Origin: DATDOO01 sp035293245
Lineage (GTDB): Bacteria; Pseudomonadota; Gammaproteobacteria; Methylococcales; Methylococcaceae
Direction: 5' to 3'
DNA length: 11,553 nt
Assembly (NCBI GenBank): GCA_035293245.1
Contig: DATDOO010000252.1
Coordinates: 1 to 11,553 of the forward strand
A program made the position numbers and the translations under genes. Shown piece by piece: positions 1 to 4,891 of this stretch (positions are counted from its first letter, which is position 1; the number at the start of each line of letters is the position of its first letter). The notes beneath the pieces are model-generated. The model did no database searches. It was not told the DNA's origin and saw only the letters and a list, made by a program, of their open reading frames with translations.

Positions 1-49
1 CCACCACGTGGTTGTTGGAATGCAGATCAATTCCGCAATAAAGTGCCAT
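1..49 (-). CDS. IS110-family transposase, N-terminal fragment (runs off left edge)
   Basis: Reading leftwards from an ATG at 49-47, the sequence encodes MALYCGIDLHSNNHVV before leaving the window. This is the start of the DEDD (RuvC-like) domain of IS110-family transposases, with the first catalytic Asp at residue 8 in the GIDLH motif. A very strong Shine-Dalgarno (AGGAGG, 62-55 on the minus strand) lies a few bases upstream, so the start is well supported. IS110 enzymes recombine a circular element into a target using a structured non-coding RNA encoded in the element end. The region upstream of this gene (50 to about 256) is therefore that end or the flank. Only 16 codons are visible, so whether the gene is intact, and its IS110 or IS1111 subgroup, cannot be judged. 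Confidence 0.8.
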   Translation of the reverse strand, partial: MALYCGIDLHSNNHVV

Positions 50-51
50 GA

Positions 52-109
52 CAGCCTCCTCGTTTCTCGATTCACCCAGGCCAGTGTTACCACCGGCCCG
101 AGGAGGCTG
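52..109 (-). promoter_or_regulatory. Stem-loop covering the transposase Shine-Dalgarno
   Basis: Positions 52-62 and 99-109 are perfect 11-bp inverted repeats (CAGCCTCCTCG / CGAGGAGGCTG). In the minus-strand transcript the 3' arm carries the AGGAGG ribosome-binding site of the IS110 transposase, which starts 2 nt further on. Inside the loop is a second hairpin, an 8-bp stem at 98-91 and 86-79 including one G-U pair, closed by a GUAA (GNRA-type) tetraloop at 90-87. The geometry would keep transposase translation low. It could equally be part of the IS110 guide RNA scaffold. The base pairing is seen directly; the function is inferred. Confidence 0.6.
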
Positions 110-120
110 GCTAGAGGATT

Positions 121-147
121 ATCAGTTCTAACATTCCAACAACTCCA
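121..147. repeat. 27-bp direct repeat, copy 1
   Basis: This block contains TTCTAACATTCCAACA and matches copy 2 (167-193) at 25 of 27 positions, with a 46-bp period. Its CATTCCAACAAC (132-143) is the exact reverse complement of GTTGTTGGAATG at 11-22, which lies in transposase codons 10-13. A transcript from the minus strand could therefore pair this block with the start of the transposase reading frame over 12 bp. Confidence 0.75.
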
Positions 148-166
148 GCACGAGGGGAGACAAAGG

Positions 167-193
167 GTCAGTTCTAACATTCCAACATCTCCA
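167..193. repeat. 27-bp direct repeat, copy 2
   Basis: This is the second copy of the block at 121-147, differing at 2 of 27 positions. It retains a 10-bp match (CATTCCAACA) to the same transposase-internal complement. Two copies 46 bp apart beside an IS110 transposase could be a pair of guide-loop segments of the bridge RNA, or an element terminus next to a similar target site. Confidence 0.75.
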
Positions 194-256
194 ACTCGCA
201 CAAGTTGCGCTGAAAGGAAGTCAGGTAATGTATGCACCGCACCATTTCCTGCCAGC

Positions 257-291
257 GTAGCCCGGAGGCCCCGCCGAGGGGCGTCCGGGAT
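257..291 (+). repeat. REP-like element, family A (forward)
   Basis: A 35-bp block begins GTAGCCCGGAGG and ends GCGTCCGGGAT. Its ends are near-complementary (CCCGGA / TCCGGG), so it folds into a hairpin. A copy in inverted orientation sits at 337-367, and a third copy at 7061-7095 matches at 32 of 35 positions. The pattern of short, GC-rich, palindromic, intergenic copies is that of REP/BIME sequences. Confidence 0.8.
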
Positions 292-336
292 GGACATTTA
301 CGGATGGATGGCGGCGGTTGTGTTGCCGGCGTGGGT

Positions 337-367
337 TCCCGGACGCGCTGGGGCGCCTCCGGGCTAC
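337..367 (-). repeat. REP-like element, family A (inverted partner)
   Basis: Reverse-complemented, this reads GTAGCCCGGAGGCG... and ends in CGTCCGGGAA, so it is a diverged inverted copy of the element at 257-291. The two are separated by about 45 bp and together form a BIME-like pair that could extrude as a cruciform. REP sequences are frequent IS110-family targets, which may explain the neighbouring insertion sequence. Confidence 0.7.
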
Positions 368-442
368 AGCAGACAGCAGGGCTTGGTAAGCGATTCTCCG
401 CACAACCCAACACTCACCGGCTGGAGCCAACGTTGCGCTTGG

Positions 443-862
443 TCAGATCGCGACTTTTTCAGCCCGCAATCCAGCACGGGCCGCAGCGTCAAGTTGACGC
501 TGGTCTGCCGACACAAATACGTCGGCTTTCAATGCTACGGCGCTGCCGATGTGAATGGCGTCCATGGCTCGCAACACGTTGTGTTCAAGACTCGATACAG
601 CCAGTGCCAGTACCGACGGCGTTAGGTCGCAGACAGCGGCGTCTTCGATGTCGTCCAGCAGCAAGTTTTTCAACTGCCGGTACTGCACGTCGGTGATTTT
701 TCCTTCCCGGCGAAGGCGGCAGAACGCCGAGATCATTTCCGGCAGGGCGATTCCGGAAAGACCGATTTCCGTGGCGCGGTCGCACCACTCCAGTACGGTG
801 TCGGTTCCGGCCTCGCTGACGTAGCGCTTCACAAAAGCCGAAGTATCGAAAAAGACGCGCAC
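443..862 (-). CDS. vapC: VapC-type PIN-domain ribonuclease toxin
   Basis: This 139-residue protein has the size of a single-domain PIN toxin. VapC toxins are Mg2+-dependent endoribonucleases that cut tRNA or rRNA and stop translation. The acidic catalytic residues are in the expected places: Asp6 in FFDTS, Glu42 in ALPEM, Asp101 in RAMDAIH and Asp120 in VSADQ. The start is GTG (862-860), giving VRVFFDTS. It lies 10 nt after the stop of the antitoxin gene on the same strand, with no in-frame start between them, so the two are almost certainly co-transcribed and translationally linked. All four key acids are present, so the toxin looks active. The RNA target cannot be predicted from sequence. 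Confidence 0.9.
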   Translation of the reverse strand: MRVFFDTSAFVKRYVSEAGTDTVLEWCDRATEIGLSGIALPEMISAFCRLRREGKITDVQYRQLKNLLLDDIEDAAVCDLTPSVLALAVSSLEHNVLRAMDAIHIGSAVALKADVFVSADQRQLDAAARAGLRAEKVAI

Positions 863-872
863 GGGTGGCCGC

Positions 873-1100
873 TCACATTGCGGATTCGCGCTCCTGGAGA
901 ATCATGCGGCTGACCGACACGCCATCCAGCACCAACGGTTGCGCTTTGCGACGCTTCCAGGAAGGCAGGTCGGCCATGATCGGGACGATATCGGCGATGG
1001 GTTTGCCGTTACGCAGGACGCGTACGGATTCGCCCGACTCGACGATGTCGAAATACAGCTTGGCGTGATTGCGCACTTCTGTGAAGGTGGCTTCTTTCAT
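873..1100 (-). CDS. Phd/YefM-type antitoxin partner of VapC
   Basis: This 75-residue protein starts MKEATFTEVRNHAKLYFDIVE and continues with a segment ending NGKPIADIVPI. That is the Phd/YefM antitoxin pattern: a small N-terminal DNA-binding and dimerisation fold followed by a flexible, charged C-terminus that wraps the toxin. The open frame extends upstream to 1271, but homology begins at the ATG at 1100-1098 and the extra residues do not resemble the family. The gene lies 10 nt before the PIN toxin and should neutralise it and repress the shared promoter. A possible operator is the inverted repeat at 1113-1143. The Shine-Dalgarno is weak (GGGC), which is unusual for an antitoxin expected to be made in excess. 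Confidence 0.8.
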   Translation of the reverse strand: MKEATFTEVRNHAKLYFDIVESGESVRVLRNGKPIADIVPIMADLPSWKRRKAQPLVLDGVSVSRMILQERESAM

Positions 1101-1112
1101 GGCAATGCCCGC

Positions 1113-1143
1113 ATGTACAGATCGATGAAATAGGAACGTACAT
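1113..1143. promoter_or_regulatory. Possible toxin-antitoxin operator (inverted repeat)
   Basis: ATGTAC at 1113-1118 and GTACAT at 1138-1143 form a 6-bp inverted repeat with a 19-bp spacer, 13-43 bp upstream of the antitoxin start codon. Toxin-antitoxin complexes commonly bind such half-sites at their own promoter. The arms are short and GTAC is itself palindromic, so chance occurrence is possible. Confidence 0.3.
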
Positions 1144-1152
1144 TCTGCCTCT

Positions 1153-1314
1153 TTAAAGCGTGTTGTCCAGCCGGATTTCGCCCTGTGGCAGGACTTCTGA
1201 AACCGAAGTTTCCCGGCGTACTGCTTCGGGAGCCACGCGGAAATTGCCGCGGTTCTCATCTCCCCAGACACAACTTTTGAACACCACTCCGATCCAATCG
1301 GGCAGGGAGTGGCG
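1153..1314 (-). pseudogene. Possible C-terminal remnant of an unknown protein
   Basis: Between an in-frame TAG (1317-1315) and a TAA (1155-1153) the minus strand reads about 53 codons without an ATG. The last part, around FRVAPEAVRRETSVSEVLPQ and ending EIRLDNTL, has a composition that looks protein-like. It does not continue upstream in any frame that I can follow, and the family is not recognised. It could be the decayed 3' end of a gene disrupted by insertions in this accessory flank, or a chance open frame in GC-rich DNA. The rest of 1101-1456 shows only the putative antitoxin promoter and the leader of the DUF1579 gene. Confidence 0.25.
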
Positions 1315-1456
1315 CTATTCCAGGCGCATGATTGTCGCGTTTAGCCGCTCCCGCGGCGTCGCTGCCCGGGTCTCCGCGTGAGCCGGGGCAGTTTCGAAAT
1401 TCGGCCGGTCATCCGCCCCTGCCGGCGGATTGCCTGCGATGAGAAGGGAGAAAGCG

Positions 1457-1939
1457 ATGAATACTGAACCGCAGAAAGAACACCAATGGCTGCAAAAACT
1501 CATGGGCGACTGGACCTATGAGTCCGAATGCGCGATGGAACCCGGCAAGCCGATGGAAAAATTCAACGGCAGCGAGAGCGTGCGTGCACTCGGCGGCTTC
1601 TGGGTGCTGTGCGAGGGGCAGGGCGAAATGCCCGGCGGCGGCATGGCGAACATGTTGATGACCCTGGGCTACGATCCGCAGAAGGGCCGCTTCGTCGGCA
1701 CCTGGGTCGGATCGATGATGACGCACCTTTGGGTCTACGACGGCTCGCTGGACGCTGAGGGCAGGGCGCTCACGCTCAATTCGGAAGGCCCGATCTTTGG
1801 CGAGGAGGACAAGCTGACCCGCTACAGGGATGTGATCGAGATCAAGGGCGACGACCAGCGGGTGCTGACCTCGCACATGCTGGGCAAGGACGGCGAATGG
1901 CGTCAGGTCATGACCGCCACTTACCGGCGGAAGAAATAG
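1457..1939 (+). CDS. DUF1579 domain protein
   Basis: This 160-residue cytoplasmic protein has no signal peptide. Features typical of DUF1579 (PF07617) are visible: an N-terminal HQWLQKLMGDWTYES segment, the LGGFWVLCEGQGEMPGG strand pair, LGYDPQKGRFVGTWVGSM and a C-terminal KDGEWRQVMTATYRRK. The domain is predicted to be a small beta-barrel of calycin type. No biochemical role is established. The start is ATG at 1457, preceded by GGGAGAAAGCG; an in-frame ATG at 1430 lacks such a site. The gene stands alone and converges on the nif operon with 24 bp between stop codons, so it is probably not functionally tied to nitrogen fixation. Confidence 0.85.
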   Translation: MNTEPQKEHQWLQKLMGDWTYESECAMEPGKPMEKFNGSESVRALGGFWVLCEGQGEMPGGGMANMLMTLGYDPQKGRFVGTWVGSMMTHLWVYDGSLDAEGRALTLNSEGPIFGEEDKLTRYRDVIEIKGDDQRVLTSHMLGKDGEWRQVMTATYRRKK

Positions 1940-1957
1940 CGGCTGGGTGGGCACCGC

Positions 1958-1977
1958 TCGCCGTTAGCCGGCGGCGA
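1958..1977. terminator. Weak hairpin between convergent genes
   Basis: TCGCCG and CGGCGA (1958-1963, 1972-1977) form a 6-bp stem around an 8-nt loop that overlaps the stop codon of the last nif-operon gene. No U-tract follows on either strand, so it is at best a poor intrinsic terminator. It is the only candidate in the 24-bp convergent gap. Confidence 0.25.
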
Positions 1978-2998
1978 CGGTCACAGGGAGGGCGGTGCCC
2001 GCCAGACAGGCGACGCCCGGGGGCGGCTCACGGCTCCACAGTTCGTGGGCGCAGCTGTCCAGGCGCGACAGCTTTTGGCCAATGGCTTCCCGCTCCGCCA
2101 GGCGCGGAAAACGCTGCGTGCAGGAATGGGCCGCGTACCAGTCTTCCATTTCCCGGTTGAGCTGTTCCTTTTCCGCCGCCGTAAAGGCGATCTGCCGGCG
2201 CAGCCAGTCCCAGGTGGCGGCGGGGGTGAGCGGGGCGACGCGGTAGCGCACCGCGCCGTCGAACAGGCGCGTGCCGCCCCCTTCCGCCACGATTTGTCCC
2301 GGGGCCGCGCGGTCGGCGATCTCCACCCCGGCCAGGTAATCCACGCCAAAATGATGAAACTCCGCCAGCCACGGGACCGTGGGGCCCATCAGCACCACGG
2401 TGGCGTCGCGCGACAACTCCATGAGGCGCGGGAAGGTTTTGTTGGGAATGCTGCTGGCGGTGAGGAACACCCATTCGGCTTGCGGCAGCAGGTATTCGCA
2501 GGCGGCGTCGGGCAAGTCATTGGGGCCGGGACGGCGTTCGAGCACGGTCAGATCGAGGCCGTGCGCGGCGGCGAAGCGGTCCAGACCTGGATAGCGGCCC
2601 ACCACCACCACGCGTTTCCCGGTGAGTTCCGGCAAGAAATGGCGGAACACGGCCAGGTTGTTGTCGCCGTCCTGCCGGGGTTCCAGGATTTCGCCGGGCG
2701 GCAGGCAGCGGCGGGTGTTGATGGCCGCGTTGCAGGCGGCCATGCCGAGGGCGGCTTGGAAAGGATCCCATTCCTTGACCCAGCGGGCCAGCTCCGGCAG
2801 GGGTCGGCCGACCAGGGTGCCGGGCCAGTTCAGGGTGCGCAACGCTTCGCCGCCGGGACTCATGGCCAGTCCGGCGGCGTTGTCGCTTTCCACCAGGGTC
2901 CAGACCAGGCCCAGGGTGGCGCGGTTGACCGGGGTGCGGGCGATAGCGTAGTCGAGGAGGAGATCGTAAATCTCCCGTGGATCGAGAAAGGCGGACAT
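1964..2998 (-). CDS. DUF4213/DUF364 protein, last gene of the nif operon
   Basis: This 344-residue protein has an N-terminal DUF4213-like domain (about residues 5-90), then a Rossmann-like DUF364 domain (about 115-250). The latter contains the strand and glycine loop KRVVVVGRYPG (128-138), TVLERRPG (151-158) and the LTASSIPNKTFPRLMEL signature (179-195). DUF364 (PF04016) is described as a putative heavy-metal chelation domain. An additional tail of about 85 residues (260-344) holds Cys293 and Cys316 and is not part of the usual domain pair. The gene begins 4 nt after the preceding one, with a CTGGAA-like ribosome site, so it belongs to the operon. A role in handling molybdenum or iron for cofactor synthesis is attractive but inferred from context only. 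Confidence 0.8.
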   Translation of the reverse strand: MSAFLDPREIYDLLLDYAIARTPVNRATLGLVWTLVESDNAAGLAMSPGGEALRTLNWPGTLVGRPLPELARWVKEWDPFQAALGMAACNAAINTRRCLPPGEILEPRQDGDNNLAVFRHFLPELTGKRVVVVGRYPGLDRFAAAHGLDLTVLERRPGPNDLPDAACEYLLPQAEWVFLTASSIPNKTFPRLMELSRDATVVLMGPTVPWLAEFHHFGVDYLAGVEIADRAAPGQIVAEGGGTRLFDGAVRYRVAPLTPAATWDWLRRQIAFTAAEKEQLNREMEDWYAAHSCTQRFPRLAEREAIGQKLSRLDSCAHELWSREPPPGVACLAGTALPVTVAAG

Positions 2999-3002
2999 GC
3001 GG

Positions 3003-3347
3003 CTATTCCAGCGCCGGAAGCAGCTTGGGTTCGCTTTTGATCGTCCCGTCGTTGCCCCACGCGACCACGCAGTCCACGAACCAGCGCGGGTTTTGCGGAT
3101 GGGGGCGGATCACGACGTATTCGGCATAAAAGCTCCGGTCGCTGTTGAAGCGGATTTCACCCGCCTTGCGTCCTTGCGGGTCTTGCAGGTGGACGTGGGT
3201 GTTTTCCGCACCGGTGTAAGGGTCGTGCACCGCCTGCAGGGCGGCGCGCGCCGCGTCCGGTCCGGTGACTTCCCCAGCCGGGAAGCCCAGCTTGACGATT
3301 TCCTCGCTTAGGCTGCGGCAGATGCTTTGCAAGCGATCAGGCGGCAT
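3003..3347 (-). CDS. Unrecognised small protein of the nif operon
   Basis: This encodes a soluble protein of 114 residues from the ATG at 3347, or 121 if the ATG at 3368 is used. The shorter form starts 7 nt after the upstream ferredoxin's stop codon; the longer overlaps that gene by 14 nt. I do not recognise a family. The N-terminal part (DRLQSICRSLSEEIVKLG) looks helical. The middle has HDPYTGAENTHVHLQDPQG, and the C-terminal half is strand-rich with a conserved-looking NPRWFVDCVVAWGNDG. There is no signal peptide, membrane segment or metal-binding Cys cluster. Tight packing between a nif ferredoxin and the DUF364 gene implies co-expression under nitrogen-fixing conditions. Confidence 0.7.
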   Translation of the reverse strand: MPPDRLQSICRSLSEEIVKLGFPAGEVTGPDAARAALQAVHDPYTGAENTHVHLQDPQGRKAGEIRFNSDRSFYAEYVVIRPHPQNPRWFVDCVVAWGNDGTIKSEPKLLPALE

Positions 3348-3354
3348 GGAGTAT

Positions 3355-3681
3355 TCAACCCCACACATCCGCCGGCGCCTGCAGGCGCGTCACCGGCTGG
3401 TTGCCCAGGAGATGGGTTTCGACGATTTCCTTTACATCCCGTTTGCCAACCTTGCCGTACAAGATGCCTTCCGGATACACCAGCACGGTGGGTCCCTGGC
3501 CGCAGGGTCCCATGCAGCCGGTGCTGGTGACGGCGAATTTCTCGGACAGGTTGCGCGCCTGGATTTCCATCAGGAACTCGTTGAGCACTTCGTCGCTGTG
3601 ATGGGCCATGCAGGAGCCGCGCGGGTGGCCTTCCGGACGGCGCTGGACGCAAACGAAAACGTGTTTTTGGGGTTTGGCCAT
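3355..3681 (-). CDS. Thioredoxin-like 2Fe-2S ferredoxin (Shethna protein I type)
   Basis: This 108-residue protein starts MAKPQKHVFVCVQRRPEGHP. It has cluster ligands Cys11, Cys24, Cys56 and Cys60 (C-x12-C ... STGCMGPCGQGP), the pattern of the thioredoxin-fold 2Fe-2S ferredoxins. The type member is the Azotobacter Shethna I protein, encoded beside nif genes. These are low-potential cytoplasmic electron carriers; a role in electron supply to nitrogenase or cofactor assembly is suspected rather than proven. All four ligands are present. The start is supported by GGAG 9 nt upstream. It lies 29 nt downstream of the 8Fe ferredoxin gene. Confidence 0.9.
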   Translation of the reverse strand: MAKPQKHVFVCVQRRPEGHPRGSCMAHHSDEVLNEFLMEIQARNLSEKFAVTSTGCMGPCGQGPTVLVYPEGILYGKVGKRDVKEIVETHLLGNQPVTRLQAPADVWG

Positions 3682-3710
3682 GAAAAACTCCGGTCGTTAC
3701 GGGGTGGCGG

Positions 3711-4010
3711 TCAGGCGGCCATGGAGGCGTGGGCGAAACACTTCTTGGGGCACACCTTGGAACAGGCTTCGCAGCCGATACAGTCGGCCAGATTGGAAAT
3801 GGCCATGACCACGGTGTTGTCCATGTCGGAATCTTCGTCCTCCTCGAAATCGTCGCCCAGGGCTTCGGTGCGGTCCACCAGGGTGAGCACGTCGCGCGGG
3901 CAGACTTTGTAGCAGCGGCCGCAACCGATGCAGGCAGTCTGGTTCAATGTCTGCACGAACAGCGGGATCCAGGGGGTGCCGCCGAACGTCAGGCCGGTGT
4001 AAGTAGTCAT
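3711..4010 (-). CDS. fdxB: Nif-specific ferredoxin III (2[4Fe-4S])
   Basis: This 99-residue protein has two complete CxxCxxCxxxCP motifs: Cys27/30/33/37 (ACIGCGRCYKVCP) and Cys77/80/83/87 (DCIGCEACSKVCP). Between them is an acidic insert (EALGDDFEEDEDSDMDN, about residues 49-65). That insert, the N-terminal TGLTFGGTPWIPLFV segment and the nif location identify the nif-specific ferredoxin III family (called fdxB or fdxN in different species). It is a cytoplasmic low-potential carrier thought to donate electrons to nitrogenase or to the cofactor assembly machinery. The ATG is preceded by AAGGAG at 8 nt, an excellent ribosome site that suggests high translation within the operon. Confidence 0.92.
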   Translation of the reverse strand: MTTYTGLTFGGTPWIPLFVQTLNQTACIGCGRCYKVCPRDVLTLVDRTEALGDDFEEDEDSDMDNTVVMAISNLADCIGCEACSKVCPKKCFAHASMAA

Positions 4011-4043
4011 GTCGGGTCTCCTTAACGGTTTTTTGGTTGAAAA

Positions 4044-4259
4044 TCAGCCGGCGGCCTGTTTGGCCGCTTTCAGTCTGGCGTTGGCATCGGCCCAGAGTTG
4101 GCAGGCGTCGAACGTGCTTTGGGCGATTTCGGGAATTTCCTGGTAGCCGGCCGGCAGGCGGTCTTCCACCAGGTCGTGCATTTTGGAGGCCCATTCCGAG
4201 GCGATGCGTTTGGCTTTGGCCACTTCCTTCTCCAGGGCTTGCAGTTCTTCGGGGCTCAT
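4044..4259 (-). CDS. DUF683 (CCE_0567-type) nif-associated protein
   Basis: This 71-residue, largely helical protein (SPEELQALEKEVAKAKRIAS at the N-terminus, ending LWADANARLKAAKQAAG) matches the small DUF683 family found almost only in nif clusters, directly after the DUF269 gene. Members form a two-helix coiled-coil hairpin and are predicted to help in FeMo-cofactor maturation; the exact role is unknown. The ATG at 4259 follows the preceding stop codon by 10 nt with GAGG upstream, so translation is probably coupled. Its length is normal for the family. Confidence 0.85.
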   Translation of the reverse strand: MSPEELQALEKEVAKAKRIASEWASKMHDLVEDRLPAGYQEIPEIAQSTFDACQLWADANARLKAAKQAAG

Positions 4260-4269
4260 GGGGTTGCCT

Positions 4270-4743
4270 CTATGCGTTGGCCACTTCCGAATATTGCCCG
4301 ATCAGGCCCAGCGCTTTGTCCAGCAGCTTGGTGACCTCCTCATCCAGCTTGGCCAGGCTGGCGAAGCCGAAGCGGTGTACATCGCGCAGGGTCTTGTCGA
4401 CCACCAGCAACTTGCCGACGATGACGAAGGCGCGGCCGAACCCTTCATGGGTCAGGTTGATGACCGGCACGGCCATGAGGCCGGATTTCTTTTCGATCAG
4501 GGTGGCCAGGGCGTTGTAGTAGGCCCTGACCCGGGCCAGGGTGATTTCGTCCGGGTCGCCGATGATGGGGATGGCCTGCTTGCGCTCCTTGGTGAGCACC
4601 AGCGGGTCGATGACTTGCAGGTTGGACCAGTCTTTCTGGGTGTCGTAGGTGTCCAGGGCGCGCAACTGTTTGACCAGTTCCGCGACGATTTCCGATTTCA
4701 GGACCGGATCGTCCGCTTGGACGACGAGATCAGTTCGCTGCAC
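4270..4743 (-). CDS. NifX-associated protein (DUF269)
   Basis: This 157-residue protein belongs to the DUF269 / NifX-associated family (Azotobacter orf5 type), which sits next to nifX in most proteobacterial nif clusters. Typical stretches are VAELVKQLRALDTYDTQKDW near the N-terminus, PIIGDPDEITLARVRAYYNA in the middle and FGRAFVIVGKLLVVDKTLRD towards the C-terminus. It is thought to take part in FeMo-cofactor synthesis or transfer, without a defined reaction. The start is GTG (4743-4741), chosen because AGGAGA lies 7 nt upstream and no ATG is near. A 148-nt gap with a strong hairpin separates it from nifX, the only long gap in the operon. Confidence 0.9.
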   Translation of the reverse strand: MQRTDLVVQADDPVLKSEIVAELVKQLRALDTYDTQKDWSNLQVIDPLVLTKERKQAIPIIGDPDEITLARVRAYYNALATLIEKKSGLMAVPVINLTHEGFGRAFVIVGKLLVVDKTLRDVHRFGFASLAKLDEEVTKLLDKALGLIGQYSEVANA

Positions 4744-4819
4744 GGTTGATTCTCCTGATGGGTTGGTGGTTTGGTAAGGCGCGCCGCGCCGAAGCCGGGC
4801 TCCGGTTGGGCCGGGATAG

Positions 4820-4862
4820 GCCGTTCAACCACCCCGGCAAGGCCTGGGGTGGTTGCTTCGGC
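4820..4862 (-). other. Strong intercistronic hairpin between nifX and the DUF269 gene
   Basis: CAACCACCCC (4826-4835) and GGGGTGGTTG (4846-4855) form a perfect 10-bp stem with a 10-nt loop. GCCG/CGGC (4820-4823, 4859-4862) extend it past a small internal loop. On the minus strand no U-run follows, so it is not a canonical intrinsic terminator. An mRNA-processing or stability element that sets different levels of nifNX and the downstream genes is more likely. Confidence 0.6.
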
Positions 4863-4891
4863 CTCGACGGATGCAAAGGCGTGTAATGGGT

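Larger units (their letters stand above)
50..256 (-). ncRNA. Candidate IS110 bridge (seek) RNA region
   Basis: In IS110-group elements the non-coding end upstream of the transposase encodes a bridge RNA of roughly 100-200 nt that pairs with donor and target DNA. Here the 207 nt upstream of the transposase ATG contain no protein gene. They hold several structured elements: a small hairpin around 197-209 (CGCA/TGCG), two near-identical 27-nt blocks (167-193 and 121-147), and the nested GUAA-capped stem at 52-109. That fits a guide RNA scaffold in location and character. Neither the RNA boundaries nor the element end can be fixed from this side alone, and guide loops cannot be assigned without the element's other end and an empty site. 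Confidence 0.35.

Noticed and set aside
121..193. CRISPR array
   Set aside because: There are only two repeat copies with a 19-bp gap, no further units and no cas genes. The position beside an IS110 transposase explains them better.
8..696. Plus-strand open frames across the insertion-sequence leader, the REP pair and the 3' part of the toxin gene
   Set aside because: They run through non-coding repeats and antisense to VapC, and give no recognisable protein.
873..1271. Longer antitoxin of 132 residues
   Set aside because: The first 57 residues do not resemble Phd/YefM proteins and overlap the promoter region. The ATG at 1100 gives the expected length and N-terminus.
2045..3040. Plus-strand open frame of 331 codons
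   Set aside because: It is a shadow of the DUF364 gene on the other strand. It has no family features and no operon logic.
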